Source of the DNA: Asparagopsis taxiformis
Taxonomy: Eukaryota > Rhodophyta > Florideophyceae > Bonnemaisoniales > Bonnemaisoniaceae
Length of the DNA stretch: 64,000 nt
Assembly (NCBI GenBank): GCA_030407315.1
Contig: JALQPE010002108.1
Coordinates: 29,934 to 93,933 of the forward strand
Direction of reading: 5' to 3'
This document shows, piece after piece, positions 1-11,156 of this stretch. A program made the translations under genes and the position numbers. The notes under the pieces were generated by a model that ran no database searches, was not told the DNA's origin, and saw nothing but the letters and a program-made list of their open reading frames with translations. Positions within the stretch are counted from its first letter, which is position 1. Each line of letters begins with the position of its first letter.

Positions 1-779
1 GGAAAAACACTAGCATATGGGGCCTACAGGACAGGCGGAGGTGAAGAGTAAGAAAAATGGCGCACTTTCCTGGACGAGGAGTCCGCGCTTCCAGTGATGA
101 TGTGGATGGTATATATCGATAACGTCATTGTATGCTCCGAGTACACTTGGCAGGCAGTCAAAGCGGGCCACGTGGATGGTGGCGGTTAGGAAACAGCAGT
201 GTCGAAGAATTTTTATAATTTTCATGTTGCAAGCGAGCAGTGAGTCTGCATTGCAATATATAAATGTATCCTAATTTAAGATATCACACCGAGTACGATT
301 CAACGAGACATCGTGTTTTCACCTTGTGAATAGGGCCGAGAATATGGTAGAGTATACGAGTAGGAACTACGTGCATGAGAAAATCAGATTCAGTATTAGT
401 GCTTAGAGCATCACTGCGTAACAAACGGAAGTGGATACGTCTTGGCCAGGCTGGTGTTTAGGGAATGCGATACAAGATAGCAAAACGATATTGAGTAGGT
501 CGAGCCCGGATGAAATAGCAATCATTGTGCATAAAGTAATGAGCATAGGACAAATCATTGTGGTGAAACAGTTCATTGGATCGAATGAAAGCCAGGAAAG
601 GTTTCGTAATGGTCGAATTTAGTGGCGGAGAAATATAATTCTGCACTATAGCGGAGAAGTAGCGGAAAAGAGTAAATCTCCTTCAGCAAGCGAGACATGC
701 ATCAATATTGCCCAGTATAGTTCGTCTGAAGTGCAAGTTGAACCTCGCAAAGTGAATATCAGAGGTCGTTGGCTAGTGG
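1..779. other. No gene recognised
   Basis: Only short ORFs on both strands, none with a recognisable family. The stretch at 431-622 could be an eroded part of the ParB-Ox relic that follows, because a reading on the plus strand resembles the region after the ParB motif in the copy at 53-56 kb, but the match is too weak to call. Confidence 0.3.
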
Positions 780-2964
780 TTGAAGAAGTCTGCAACGATG
801 GAGCAATTCTTGAAAACGGATTTGGCTGCAGAAAACTATTCCGAACAGGCCAGAGTTCGTGCAGTTCTCTTCGACGGAGAATCTGGCTGGGTGTACGGTG
901 AAATTGTTGTTCAACGGATCGTTTAGGGGTGCTCCGGACGTCCAAAATTGTGTCAACCTCGAGATGACGGCGTACTACACTTGTAGCCGTTGGTGGGCCG
1001 GGCTGAAACCGAACTCGGTTGGTACCATTGGGCAGGAATGGATTGCTGGTTTGTTGGAAATCTTCGGGTACGTGAAGGAGGTGGCCGAGTATTGGAACGT
1101 TTCGGATGTGTTGAGGATGCTGGATGGCTCCATTCCCAGCGTGGGTGACCCGAGCAAGAGCTTCGACATTCACTCACGCGTTGTCGAAGTTTTTGCGCTG
1201 ATGGTGCCCAAGAAGGGGTTCTGAGCGGACTTACATCCCAAGGAAGGCCCTCTCAATGGCTCCAAGTTTGAGAACATCTTTCCCAAACGGAAGTCTGTGT
1301 TTTGAAAGGACGCCAGGAAAATGCTCCTGCGCGTAACTGGCTACCGCGACATGTAAATGCGGAAACAATTTTACGTGGTGGACCCACACATCCCACATGC
1401 TGCGCTCCCAGTCACATGTGGTCATGATTCCGCCAACCCTTCCCCTTCCATTTCCATTTCCCTGACCATCCCTTCATCCTCCATTCCTTTGCCTTTGAAG
1501 AATCCAATTGAGGTAGTACCACCTCAATTAGATTCTTCCAGCTATTCCGAGGCTGCCTCTGTTTCTGCCACTACCCCTGTCGTGTCTGCATCGTCCAGAG
1601 TGGAAACTTCTGGGAAAGTGATGCCCAAAAGGAGTACCTGCCTGAAAGAGAGTCGTTCCGGTCGTGGTGGAACAGCGACGGCGGGTGGTGCGAGCCCTGT
1701 TCAGGTCGTCGAGCTGGAGAGCGCACCCAAGGATGCGGGTAAAAGCTCCATCCTCGGGAAGCGCAACTGGGAAACCGCTTCTGCGACGCCCGAGCCCTCT
1801 ACCAAAAAGAGGAAGCTCAGTGAGACTTCATCAAAGTCGTCGTCAAAGAAATCCAAGTCGGCTTCCAGAGGACGTTCTCGGGAGCCGATTCTCCAGTTCG
1901 ACGACGCCCATGAAAATCCTATTCCCGACAGTGTCGTCGATGAGAATGTGGCCGCCGTTCTCCCCAGCGCAATTGCGTCTGGTAGCCCGATGAAGTACTA
2001 CATGGAAATTACAACGGTAGAGACGGTGCGGGCGGAAATAAAGGCGGCAGCATTCCTGGCAGCTGCATCGCCAGGTGCTGAGGACTCGGTGGTGGAATAG
2101 TACTTTGCGGTGAAGCGGCGTTGGTGGACAACATGGGGGTGGTTGTTGTGGAAGGCCTCTTGCAGTCGTCCACGGCTGGTAGTGCGACGCATGACCTCTT
2201 CAGTCACTTTTCTCGGCAGTTCCCGCTGGTTGAGGAGGTTGAAAAGCCACAGAAACCCTCCCAGCAGTCTGATTCTGATTATGAAGACAGGAAACCACAG
2301 GACGAGCCCCCAGATTTCGCCAAGCCCGGTTTTGATCCTTCGCCGTGGCATTTCATCCACAACGTGGGTGCTGCGAAGGACCGCATAGATGGTGGTCGTG
2401 GGCGACTCCCCCTGCCGCGGTGTGAATTGTGCGACAAGCTGGAGGAGGGGAATTTGGATATGTACAGGAACAAGTTGGTGGCAGAGCTTGCTCTTGGTGT
2501 TTGTGCGGATTTCTTGAAGTTGGGAATGGAGGGTGAGGATCCTGTCTTTTTCCCGAAGACAGGATTACGGCTGCTTCTTAAAACAGATGGGGCTGCGGAC
2601 CAGGATGGGCACACGGACTTCTGAGTATCCCAATTTTGAGGAGTCGGACCTACCCAATCCCCATCCTATTTCATGATGTCGAGCGGAGCCGATGGGTTCT
2701 TTATAGTAGCTGCACCTTATAGTCATGTATGCCTGGTCCATACGGACGCCGACATGTGGAAGGTTCCCGTTAACCACTTTTATGTGCCACCCTATTCCGT
2801 CTTAGTTGATCGCGGTGACCTTTACCATTACGGGGTCGGCTTCAGGTGAGGAGATCTTCCTGTGGGAGCAGAATTTAGTCTATGGTCTGCCCACGCGCGG
2901 CCACATCTACTTGAAGACGGAGAAGGACGTCCTCACGGACCACATCCACACCGTCGAATATTAA
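780..2964 (+). pseudogene. ParB-Ox family relic (oxygenase part)
   Basis: A broken copy of the family seen intact at 29.7 kb and nearly intact at 49.1 and 53.1 kb. Successive plus-strand frames match in order: 859-1224 (motif GCTVKLLF, compare GCTVDVLF in the 53-kb copy), 1357-2100 (Ser/Lys-rich linker, then the NPIPDSVVDE...MKYY block), 2121-2624 (FPKTGLRLLL, then the HTD metal motif) and 2660-2964 (PPYSVLVDRGDLYH with the distal His, ending in TAA). Stops and frameshifts separate the blocks; one stop falls directly after HTD. The ParB-like N-terminus is missing or unrecognisable. What is seen is colinearity with the other copies; the oxygenase function is inferred from the HxD...H pattern. 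This copy cannot make a full protein. Confidence 0.7.
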
Positions 2965-3300
2965 AAGTATGACAGGAGCAATAGATAGCATACGAGAAGT
3001 ATTAAAACCTATGCTATTGTTCCCTGCTATGAAGTTCTGTCTTTCTCATCTCAACATTATTCGCTTAGCCCAACTTTCTATTTTCATCTATACATCTGAC
3101 CTTCATGTCATAGTTTAGTGCTACTAAGCCTATTGATTGCTACTTTTTTGTATTAGTCTACAAATTTACATGATTTCACTAGCTAGACCGTAGGGGGGGA
3201 CTAGTTTTAGACCTTGACAACCGGTGAGGTTCGACTATAAGAGACGTTGCTGAGATAACACATGACACAGAATGCTCCTGGAAGCCACTCACAGCCGTAC
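2965..3300. other. AT-rich spacer, nothing recognised
   Basis: Follows the ParB-Ox relic. No ORF, RNA gene or clear repeat was seen. Confidence 0.4.
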
Positions 3301-3309
3301 AAACGTTCT

Positions 3310-3900
3310 GCTGAGCCATGTTCCTGACTTCCCAATTCCTTGCTCACCCTTCCCTAGGTGGGAGGGGGACGGAACTCTCAGCCCCTTACAGCGGAAGCCG
3401 TTTACCGGGGATTCTTACAGCAAAGTCATCGTTACGATGACTTTGCTGTAAGAAAGCGTTTCCATTACAGTGGCCAGGAATTTTTTTACCGGGTAAAAAA
3501 ATCATGGCAGCTGTAATGATTTATTTTATTACAGCAAAGTCATCGTAACGATGACTTTGCTGTAAGGAAACGTTTCCATTGCAGTGGCCAAAAAAATTTT
3601 ACCGGGTAAAAAATCAGCAAGAATTTTTACCGGGTGAAAAATCGTGGCTGCTGTAATGATTTATTTTCTTACAGCAAAGTCATCGTTACGATGACTTTGC
3701 TGTAAGAAAGCGTTTCAATTACAGTGGCCAAGAATTTTTTTACCGGGTAAAAAATCATGGCTGCTGTAATGATTTATTTTCTTACAGCAAAGTCATCGTA
3801 ACGATGACTTTTCTGTAAGCATCCCTGGTAAACTGCCTCAGCTGTAAGCGGCTGGGAGCTTGGTCCCTCCCTCACCTTGGGAAGGGTGAGCAAGGAATTG
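3310..3900. mobile_element. Foldback/MITE-like element with nested palindromes
   Basis: The outer arms are inverted copies of each other: CCTTGCTCACCCTTCCC near 3340 is answered by its complement near 3880, and the GTTTACC/GGTAAAC blocks follow inside. Between the arms a near-perfect 39-base palindrome (half site TTACAGCAAAGTCATCG, one-base centre) recurs at about 3414, 3531, 3670 and 3780. A second palindrome, TTTTTACCGGGTAAAAA, lies between these copies. There is no ORF. The structure suggests a non-autonomous foldback element; its transposase is unknown. Confidence 0.7.
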
Positions 3901-5460
3901 TGAAGCCGTAAAACATGGCAGAGGGATGGTTTAGACGGTTGTTAGCGGTGTTGGGGAGCACTCTGCGTCGTGCTAACCCAGTCTGGGCTGGGTGCCCTGC
4001 CTGGTACGGCGGGAGGAGTGCACAAAATTTCAAACACAATTTCCTCAAGAGTGAAATTCTGATTGTCGAAACTCAACCTCCCTAAAATGAACTAGAGCTG
4101 GCATGAGCACCTCCACGACGTCTGGAAAGGTACTGACAGCACGTTTTCGGAGCATTGGCGCAGCTGTTCTCTCTGAGATCAAGCATAGAGTATCCGTGGC
4201 CAGATTCTATTCCTGGTGCCGTGTGGCACAGTGACCACACCAAATCGCCCTTTTTAGCAGACTATAGATTTGAGTTACTAGGAATCTAGCTGCCTTCAAT
4301 ACCAACATAGTTGGTAAGTAGGCTAGCCTAGGATTGTAGGAAAATCAGGAAGGATGGGAGGGTAGGTATGCAGCAACATGAAGGGGATAGTATGAGTAGA
4401 TTATGGCGGTGGTAGAGAAGGATTGCACTCACTGAAGGGTTGGCTGGAGTGACACCGGAGTCGACATAGAAGGGAGGTTGGGATAGGCTGGGATGAAGGA
4501 AGACAAGAGACATGAGAGAGAGGGTGAAGCCAGACCGCTTACAGCTGAGGCAGTTTACCGCGGGTGCTGACAGCAAAATCATCGTTAAGATGACTTTGCT
4601 GTAAGAAAACGTTTCATTACAGTAGCCACGGTTTTTTACCCGGTAAAAAAATTCTTGGTGATTTTTTCACCTGGTAAAATCCTTCGCCCACTGTAATGTT
4701 TTCTTTTCTTACAGCAAAGTCATCGTAACGATGACTTTGCTGTAAGCATCCCTGGTAAACTGCCTCAGCTGTAAGCGTCTGGTACCTTGGTCCCTCTCTC
4801 ACTTTGGGAAGGGTGAGATAGGAATTTTGAAGTCGGGAACATTGTGGAAGGATGGTTTCGACGGCTTCGGGCGGCTTTGAAGAGCAATCTGTGTCTTGTT
4901 CACCCGGTCTGAACTACCTAAAAAGTTCAGTATTGGGAGAGCAGCACGGTAAATTTCGACCACCATTTTCTCACGACAGAGATTCTGGCGGTCGAAATTC
5001 AAACTCGTTAAAATGGACTAGAGTTGGTGTGAACACCTCCAGGACCTCTGGAAAGGTACTACCTGCACATTTTACGAGGCTACAAGAAGCCGGTCTCTCC
5101 AATATCAAGCATAGATTATCGGTGCGCAAAATCTACTCCTGGTGCTGTGTAGCACATTGACTATACAAAACCGTCCGTTTCCCGTTATAATAAACTATAC
5201 TCTCAAGTAGGTAGGAATCTAGATATTCACCTTACATCGATGGTTATGAAGTAGGTTAGCCTAGGACTGAAGGACAGAAGGTAAAGGATAGGATGGTAGG
5301 CATGGGGTAAAATGAAGGTGGTGGTATGAGTAGAATACGGAAGTGGTAGACAGGTATTTAATGCACAGGAGGGGCGTGTGAAGTGACACCAGAGGCGCGG
5401 TGCGTCACAGGAAGGGAGACTGGAATGATGAAGGAGAACTAGAGACATGAGAGATAGGTT
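3310..5460. repeat. Diverged direct duplication of about 1 kb
   Basis: The block of foldback plus flank at about 3310-4520 is repeated in diverged form at about 4520-5460. Matching landmarks are GGATGGTTT near 3922 and 4851, CTCTGGAAAGGTACT near 4120 and 5045, ATCAAGCATAGA near 4178 and 5102, and GGGTAGGTATG/GGTAGGCATG near 4360 and 5295. The second copy of the foldback (4540-4800) is shorter and keeps fewer internal palindromes. Small ORFs here shift frame between the copies, so I regard the unit as non-coding. Confidence 0.65.
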
Positions 5461-5669
5461 GTTGAGGCATGCTTCTAGCTCTATTATATAACTACATTGC
5501 TCCTCTATAGGCTACGCAATCCATTCCAGCAGTTCTAGTTAAAAATGGACTATATGAATGTTTCATTTCAATATCAGCATTGTGCAGTTGAGCCTCTTCA
5601 AGGTCCGAAAACTTGTCCAGAGTACGCTTCCAGGCCACTTGAAGGCATCCAGAACACTTGCACTTCGTT

Positions 5670-6330
5670 CTTACAAAGTTCAATTTTGGCTATCACATCT
5701 CCAGTTGTGGGAGTCTGGTGACCAAAAGTCGATTCATTCTGGAATCCCTACCACGCAATTCAGCAGCTTTACGGACACATAAAACACTTTTCCGTACTCC
5801 CTAGAGCCACTCCAGCCCTTACGGATCACTTACACTTTGTTCCGACAAAGTTCAATTTTGGCCATCACATCTCCAGTTGTGAGAATCTGGTGACCAAAAA
5901 TTAGTGAACTCCGGAAGCTCTACCTCGCAAGCCACCAGCTTTCAGGGCGAATAAAACCCGTTACAGTACTCCCCAGACCCACCCCAACCCTCCCAGACCA
6001 CTTGCACTTCGTTCCGACAAAGTTCAATTTTGGCCATCACATCTCCAGTTGTGGGAATCTGGTGACCAAAACTCGATGCATTCTGTCAGCCCTAATGCGC
6101 AAGCAAGCAGCTTTACGAACTCATCGAACACTTTTCCGTACTCCCTAGACCCACTCCAACCCTTACAGACCACTTGCACATCATTCGGACAAAGTTCCAT
6201 TTTGACCATCACATCTCCAGTTGTGAGAATCTGATGACCAAAAATCGATGAATTATACCAGCCCTTCCACGCAAGCGAGAAAGCTTGAGTGCAATTAAAA
6301 CAAGTTTTAGTGCTCCCTAGAACCACCCCA
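5670..6330 (+). repeat. About 172-bp tandem repeat, four copies
   Basis: The phrase GGCCATCACATCTCCAGTTG, preceded by ACAAAGTTCAATTTT, recurs near 5690, 5860, 6032 and 6205 at 169-174 base spacing. The copies are diverged. Satellite-like; no conserved reading frame. Confidence 0.75.
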
Positions 6331-6417
6331 ACCCTTTCAGACCACTTTGCAGCCTTTTTCGCGAGGTCCGAAATCGTCTCCTTCTTCTTCCCGAGTGAGA
6401 AACATCAGTCCCTCTCA

Positions 6418-6705
6418 TATGCTTACAGAGAAGTTGGTTTACCATGGTTTCTTACAGCAAAGTCATCGTTACGATGACTTTGCTGTAAGCAACCGGGGTA
6501 AACTGCCTTTGCTGTAAGAAAACTGAATAGCAGTTCCGACAGCTTGTCCTGAGAAAGCAAATCCGCCTTAACGATGACTTTGCTGTAAGAAAACAGAGTA
6601 CTTACAGTTCTGACAGCTTGTCCTGAAAAAGAAAATCCGCCTTAACGATGACTTTGCTGTAAGAAAATAGAGTAATTACAGTTCCAACAGCTTGTCCTGA
6701 AAACC
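6418..6705 (+). repeat. TTACAGCAAAG palindrome and 73-bp tandem copies
   Basis: A third occurrence of the 39-base palindrome family (6452-6490), followed by about three copies of a 73-base unit. Each unit carries only the right half of the palindrome (AACGATGACTTTGCTGTAAG) plus GACAGCTTGTCCTGA. It looks like a foldback end amplified in tandem. Confidence 0.65.
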
Positions 6706-6799
6706 CGTCCTCGCGCACCAGTTCATAGTGTGTTACCGTCACCCGAGGGAAGTCCAGCAACTACTGCAGCTCTTTCCCCGCAGAGCAATGTATGTGCCG

Positions 6800-6909
6800 A
6801 TGCTCGGCCGAGCATAGACTAGAGTGCCCGGGCACTCTAGTCGTTGGGCGGCGATTCGATATTGAACTGATACGCGTATCAGAAGTGTGTCCCGCGGGAC
6901 GCACTTCTG
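6800..6909. repeat. Cluster of four zero-spacer palindromes
   Basis: Four consecutive palindromes: 6800-6815 (16 bp, core CGGCCG), 6817-6842 (26 bp, perfect, core CCCGGG), 6867-6882 (16 bp, perfect, core ACGCGT) and 6880-6909 (30 bp, one mismatch, core CCGCGG). The arms differ from one another, so this is not a tandem repeat. They lie just upstream of the recognisable part of the ArgJ relic. Confidence 0.85.
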
Positions 6910-6954
6910 AAAATTGTCCAGATCGCAAGCGGTTCGAAACAAGCCGGAAAAGAT

Positions 6955-7837
6955 GCAGCATAGGCAATCATGACCACTGATCTCAAGATGAAACAAGTGG
7001 CATATGAGCATGTCGTGAATGGTACAATGATTACTGTCGGTGGTATGTGTAAGGGATCCGGAATGATTCATCCCAATATGGTAACGATGCTCGCCGTTGT
7101 CACCTGTGATGCTGATTTTGAACAGACATTTGGCAACGTATGCTGAATAGAGCCGTAGAAACGTCTTTCAATTGAATCACAGTTGATGGAGATAAGTCGA
7201 CGAATGACGTCATATGTACTCTGGCCAGTAGTACCGCTGGATTGGTTAACCAACCCAGCGGCACTACTTGCCATTGTATTGTATTGTATTGTATTGTAAA
7301 CGAAGAATTGTCTCCGCACACTGAGGAAGTGGAGGGTTTGCTAACGAAGACTGTGATTTATTTGGCGAAGAGTATCGCACGGGACGGTGAAGAGGCAACT
7401 GTCCTCGGAGAGGTGCGAGTGTCTGGAACGGAGAATGATGCAGACGCACGTAGCACTGCGAAAACAATTGCAGGATCGAATCGGACGAAGGCAGCGATTT
7501 TGGAATGGATCCGAATTGGTGACAGATTGCTGTTCCTGCAGGCAGAGCTGGTGTTCATTTTGATGTCAATCGTTTGGAGATTCGATTGGGTGACTACATG
7601 TTAATGAAGGATGGTAACCCGTTACCCTTTGATGAGAAGGCGGCAAGTAAGTACATGGTGGGAAAAGCTGCTGCATCTAAAGATGGATACCTTTCGGACA
7701 GTGATACGGTGGTGATAGATTTCCACGTTGGAGATGGAACGGGGCGAGGAGTCGCTTGGGGATGCGATTTGTCCAACAAATACGTAAAGATTAATGCTGA
7801 GTATACGACTTGGAAGAGCTCTGTTCACAGTGTCTGA
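6955..7837 (+). pseudogene. argJ: ArgJ-type glutamate/ornithine N-acetyltransferase relic
   Basis: ArgJ transfers acetyl groups from N-acetylornithine to glutamate in arginine synthesis and cleaves itself at a conserved Thr. Family motifs appear in order on the plus strand: AIMTTD at 6970, [21 protein letters not shown] near 7040-7100 (self-cleavage Thr retained), SFN-ITVDGDKSTND near 7165, then EEVEGLL...KSIA near 7330, MDPNW near 7506, RLEIRLGDYMLMKDG near 7570 and AWGCDLSNKYVKINAEYTT at the end. The reading is broken by TAG at 6961, frameshifts near 7129 and 7500, TGA at 7173 and TGA where Gly follows MDPNW. A 40-bp palindrome and a TGTAT microsatellite interrupt it near 7228-7300. The N-terminal half is absent or unrecognisable. 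A dead nuclear gene copy. Confidence 0.88.
7228..7267. repeat. 40-bp near-perfect palindrome inside the ArgJ relic
   Basis: The arms (GTAGTACCGCTGGATTGGTT and its complement) have two mismatches and no spacer; the core is GTTAAC. It sits where ArgJ proteins have no matching residues, directly before four to five TATTG repeats, which suggests insertion into the gene. Confidence 0.8.
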
Positions 7838-8396
7838 GTTCTAGTATGTGATATGAGTTTTTAGTTAGTTCTCAGTTACTGCTGTGTTGTAGAGAAAATA
7901 CACATACGATACAGCCCATGCTACGAAACAACTAAGGAAACGATTAGAAACCATTCAACTGAGTTACTGTGTGGATCAACTTGTGCTCTATCCAAACAAA
8001 AATTGAACAACTGATCAGTGGTCGTCGACGACCTACAGCTGCTAATCCTTATGAGGCAGTTTGACTGGGTCCTGCTACACCCATTCCCGCTCTGACGTCG
8101 TCGAAATTAAATTATTCTTCGTATTGGTCTTCACCGCAGAGTTCGTCCAAGCCGGCCAGGGCAGCTTTCATATATGAAATATATGGTATAGGGTATACCC
8201 TTCCCTGAACCCATCGAAGCAGCTGCATTGCGATCATCATCACCATCTTTATCATCATCATTTTCAACAGCATGCTGTTGCTGGTTGATATTTGCATTCG
8301 ACTCAGAATGAGAAGGTCCAAGTTGCAACTTGAACCGTCAGAAAGTCCCAATAGCCATCAATTGATTAATCCAAGAAGAGTGGAGGTTCTGGGCTC
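7838..8396. other. No gene recognised; short ATC-rich tract
   Basis: Contains a (CATCAT)-like low-complexity tract at about 8235-8265 and no supported ORF. Confidence 0.4.
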
Positions 8397-9700
8397 ATGC
8401 TTGAGGATATAGCGAATATTCGTTCCTTTTTTTCTCAGTTTATGAAACCACGTAGTACATCAGCAAATGCTAGTCTCACCAACACATCTCACGAAAATGA
8501 GTCATCCGATGAGCGCGCACAAGCTTCAAATGAAATGACTGATGATTCATAATGGCCGGCATCGATAAGAAATCCCGTAGAACCAAGCGATGGTAAAGCT
8601 TCCGATTCACCGACAAAAGTGAAGAGTCACATCGGAAATCGGATTGCTGCAAACTATGTAGCTGCTCGAGGTGCTGTAGAGCGTGCATGGGAAACAGCGT
8701 CAATAGCCGCGCAATCAGCGTTGAATTTAATCGTGAGTGTCTCGGGGGGCACCGTTAACGCTATCAAGGCAGGCAGTGAGCGCTTTTCGGAACTTGGTTT
8801 GAATAAAGCAAAGGAGGCAATCAGCGAAGCACTGCGATTAAACTCGAGAAACACATGGTCTCCGTTGGATGCATTTGATTGACAAACTGTAAAGGGAAGT
8901 AGCCTAAGGAAACTCTTCAGTTGCAGGAGGCGAGTCGGAGACAACCTATATTGAACATTGCTTCGCAATTGCGTGGGACAAGCAGCTAGCTGTTGGGGAA
9001 ATTATGGTTGGCGACTACTGCAGGAATCACAGCCTTTGCTACTATTGCGGAGGCTACTGCGCTAAAACTTGTCGGTAAGGCACATGAGTTGAAGTCTGCT
9101 GCTATTGATGATGCTTTGAACGCTAGAGGTGCGAATGATGTTTCCGAAACAGGTTCTACAACTTTTATGGCTGACAAAGCACAATATCGCCATTCTGGAC
9201 AAAGCAAAATTACAAAAGTTGGGCGTGGTTACTCAACACGGAAAAGGCCAAGGGCGCCAAGATCGGTCGGGAATGACGTTGATTCAGACTATAACACGGA
9301 ACGTGAGCAATTAAGAAATGAAGTTTCCTTACGCCACGCAGAAGGCATTTGGGCTGAAACGAAGATTTACGAAAGTTCGGACAGGTAATCTTCGTTTTCT
9401 TCGGGAGACAAGTCCACCAGCCCAACTTCTCCGTTAGGAGCAGGTTCTATTATCACAGGGGCAGCATTAGTTGGAGCTGATGCTCTTGTATCTACTGCAG
9501 TTGGAACATCAATTTCAACTATTGTGACTTGTTAAGCACTGGCGGCTACAGCGGTTGTAGTTAGCGAGGCGCGAAAATCTGCGTTTAACACGGTCGCAAA
9601 TCAGAGAGCACAACGATTGTTTCGTCAGAGCAAATCAGTGAGAAGGATGGAAGAAATTATTACCAATGCTAGTGATGAGTTGTCTCGGCGGAATGATGAA
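8397..9700 (+). pseudogene. Decayed gene of unknown family
   Basis: An ATG at 8397 opens a frame that continues through a TAA at 8550 to 8882. Reading resumes in another frame at about 8923-9388 and again at about 9430-9700, with one internal stop near 9534. The conceptual product is Ala-rich with amphipathic segments (for example NAIKAGSERFSELGLNKAKE) and hydrophobic stretches near 9440-9560. Consistent residue composition across the three segments suggests one decayed gene. I do not recognise the family. Confidence 0.4.
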
Positions 9701-10957
9701 TAGAAAAAGCTGGGGAGGTCGGCTGGATCGGACGGTGTAACTAGTTATGATGGAGAATCAGGGCAAAGTAAAGATGATGGGTCATTCACAATTTATTCAG
9801 CGGCGTACAGAATGGAGTCGAGTGAAGTTTGGATATTGTCTATTCCCGTTGTTGGAGAAGTGCTAAAGGTATTAGATGTGGTTGCATTTTCAGTGGAGAC
9901 GATTATGATGCGAGAGTGGGAAAGAGTGAAGCGCATGCAAGTGTGTAAAACGTCGAAGGGGTGGGTGATGTTGAGTTGCATTGAAAAGAATGCAGACAAA
10001 TAGATAGGCAATTCTTTAAGTTTGAGGGGGAGGATGGTTGGAGAGTGTCACGGTGCAATTGAACAAGTTTTGGGATGCACAGGATGGCACCATCTGGCGG
10101 TGCAAGAGCAGTGTGTTATCGGTGGTAATCGATTGTGTGTCACGGCGCGATTCGTAAGTAGACGGCTTGGAGATATATGGATTTGTCTCAATTGCTCGAG
10201 TCTGGCTGTGGTGTGCACGTGCAAGGCATGATGCAAAAGCGAGTTTGCATGGTGCTCGTGAGGACGCATCGGTTTTTCATGTTGCGTGTTGTGGATGGAG
10301 GATGGAAACGGACGGCATTTTATTGTTCAACTCATTACATCTAGATTTATTACGGGCTCCAGCAACAGCATGCAGGCTCGAAACAACACATCATTCCTGT
10401 CAGTTGGAAATGATACAGATACGAACATGATGATTGTGATGGAATGTACCCAAGTCTATTGTAGTGGCACCTGATTAAAATATGACACCTTGTCATCACG
10501 GCAATGGCATTCCGACACTGACTCGCCCTGAAAATTAACTGGACGAGGAATCCTTTTAACAGCCAATAATATCATGATAACTATCATACAGTATATGCGT
10601 CAGACCTAAATGGATGATTTTCTACCATCTTTCTTCGCTCGACTCGTGTGCACCGCTGGTGCGTCGGCTGCAGAGCAAAGTACAGCGCAGCGCAGCACAG
10701 CACAGCGTAAAGCTTCCAGTCATTTTATCTCGCCCCAAGTCTTGTCGACACGAGACGAGACAAATCGTGCGCGCGCAAAAGCACCAAGTACGCAAGCGCG
10801 GCAGCGGCTGCGGGAGCGGCAGCAGCAGCGGCGGTAGTGGGCGAGAGGGGAAACACACAGGAAGAAGGCAATGAAGCCAATGGAGAGCAAGTGGGAGTGT
10901 CACCGACGGCGGGGCGAATATCGCACTCCAGGGGGCCTGCCAATCTGCAGCTCAAGG
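9701..10957. other. No firm gene; short ORFs and low-complexity DNA
   Basis: A 63-codon plus-strand ORF at 9812-10003 (WILSIPVVGEVLKVLDVVAF, a possible hydrophobic helix) might be the tail of the preceding relic. At 10680-10710 there is an AGCRC microsatellite, and at 10780-10840 a GC-rich GCGGCAG tract. Nothing else was recognised. Confidence 0.35.
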
Positions 10958-11041
10958 TCGGCATACCACGCACTGGTCAAGCTGGGCTTGAAGGTGTTTT
11001 TCGATACGCGAGAGTTGAGACCAGAGCAATTGCTCTGATTT

Positions 11042-11077
11042 ATCTTCTCTCCTGTTTTTAAACACAGGAGAGAAGAT
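11042..11077. repeat. Hairpin inserted in the TIR relic
   Basis: 14-bp arms (ATCTTCTCTCCTGT and its exact complement) surround an 8-base loop. It falls between two conserved TIR segments that normally lie close together and brings a TGA stop just before it. Confidence 0.75.
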
Positions 11078-11128
11078 GAATCACGTCATGAAGACAGCCA
11101 TAATCGCCGTTGTGATACTTACGCCAGA

Positions 11129-11156
11129 GTTTGCAGCTGGTAGTTTGCAGCTCGTA
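11129..11156 (+). repeat. 14-bp tandem duplication
   Basis: GTTTGCAGCTGGTA is followed directly by GTTTGCAGCTCGTA. Removing one copy restores the TIR frame from the strand C motif into SWTTKEL, so the duplication is an inactivating lesion. Confidence 0.8.

Noticed and set aside
7173..7510. TGA read as sense (alternative code) in the ArgJ gene
   Set aside because: TAG and frameshifts are also present, and long genes elsewhere end at normal stops without internal TGA. Decay explains it.
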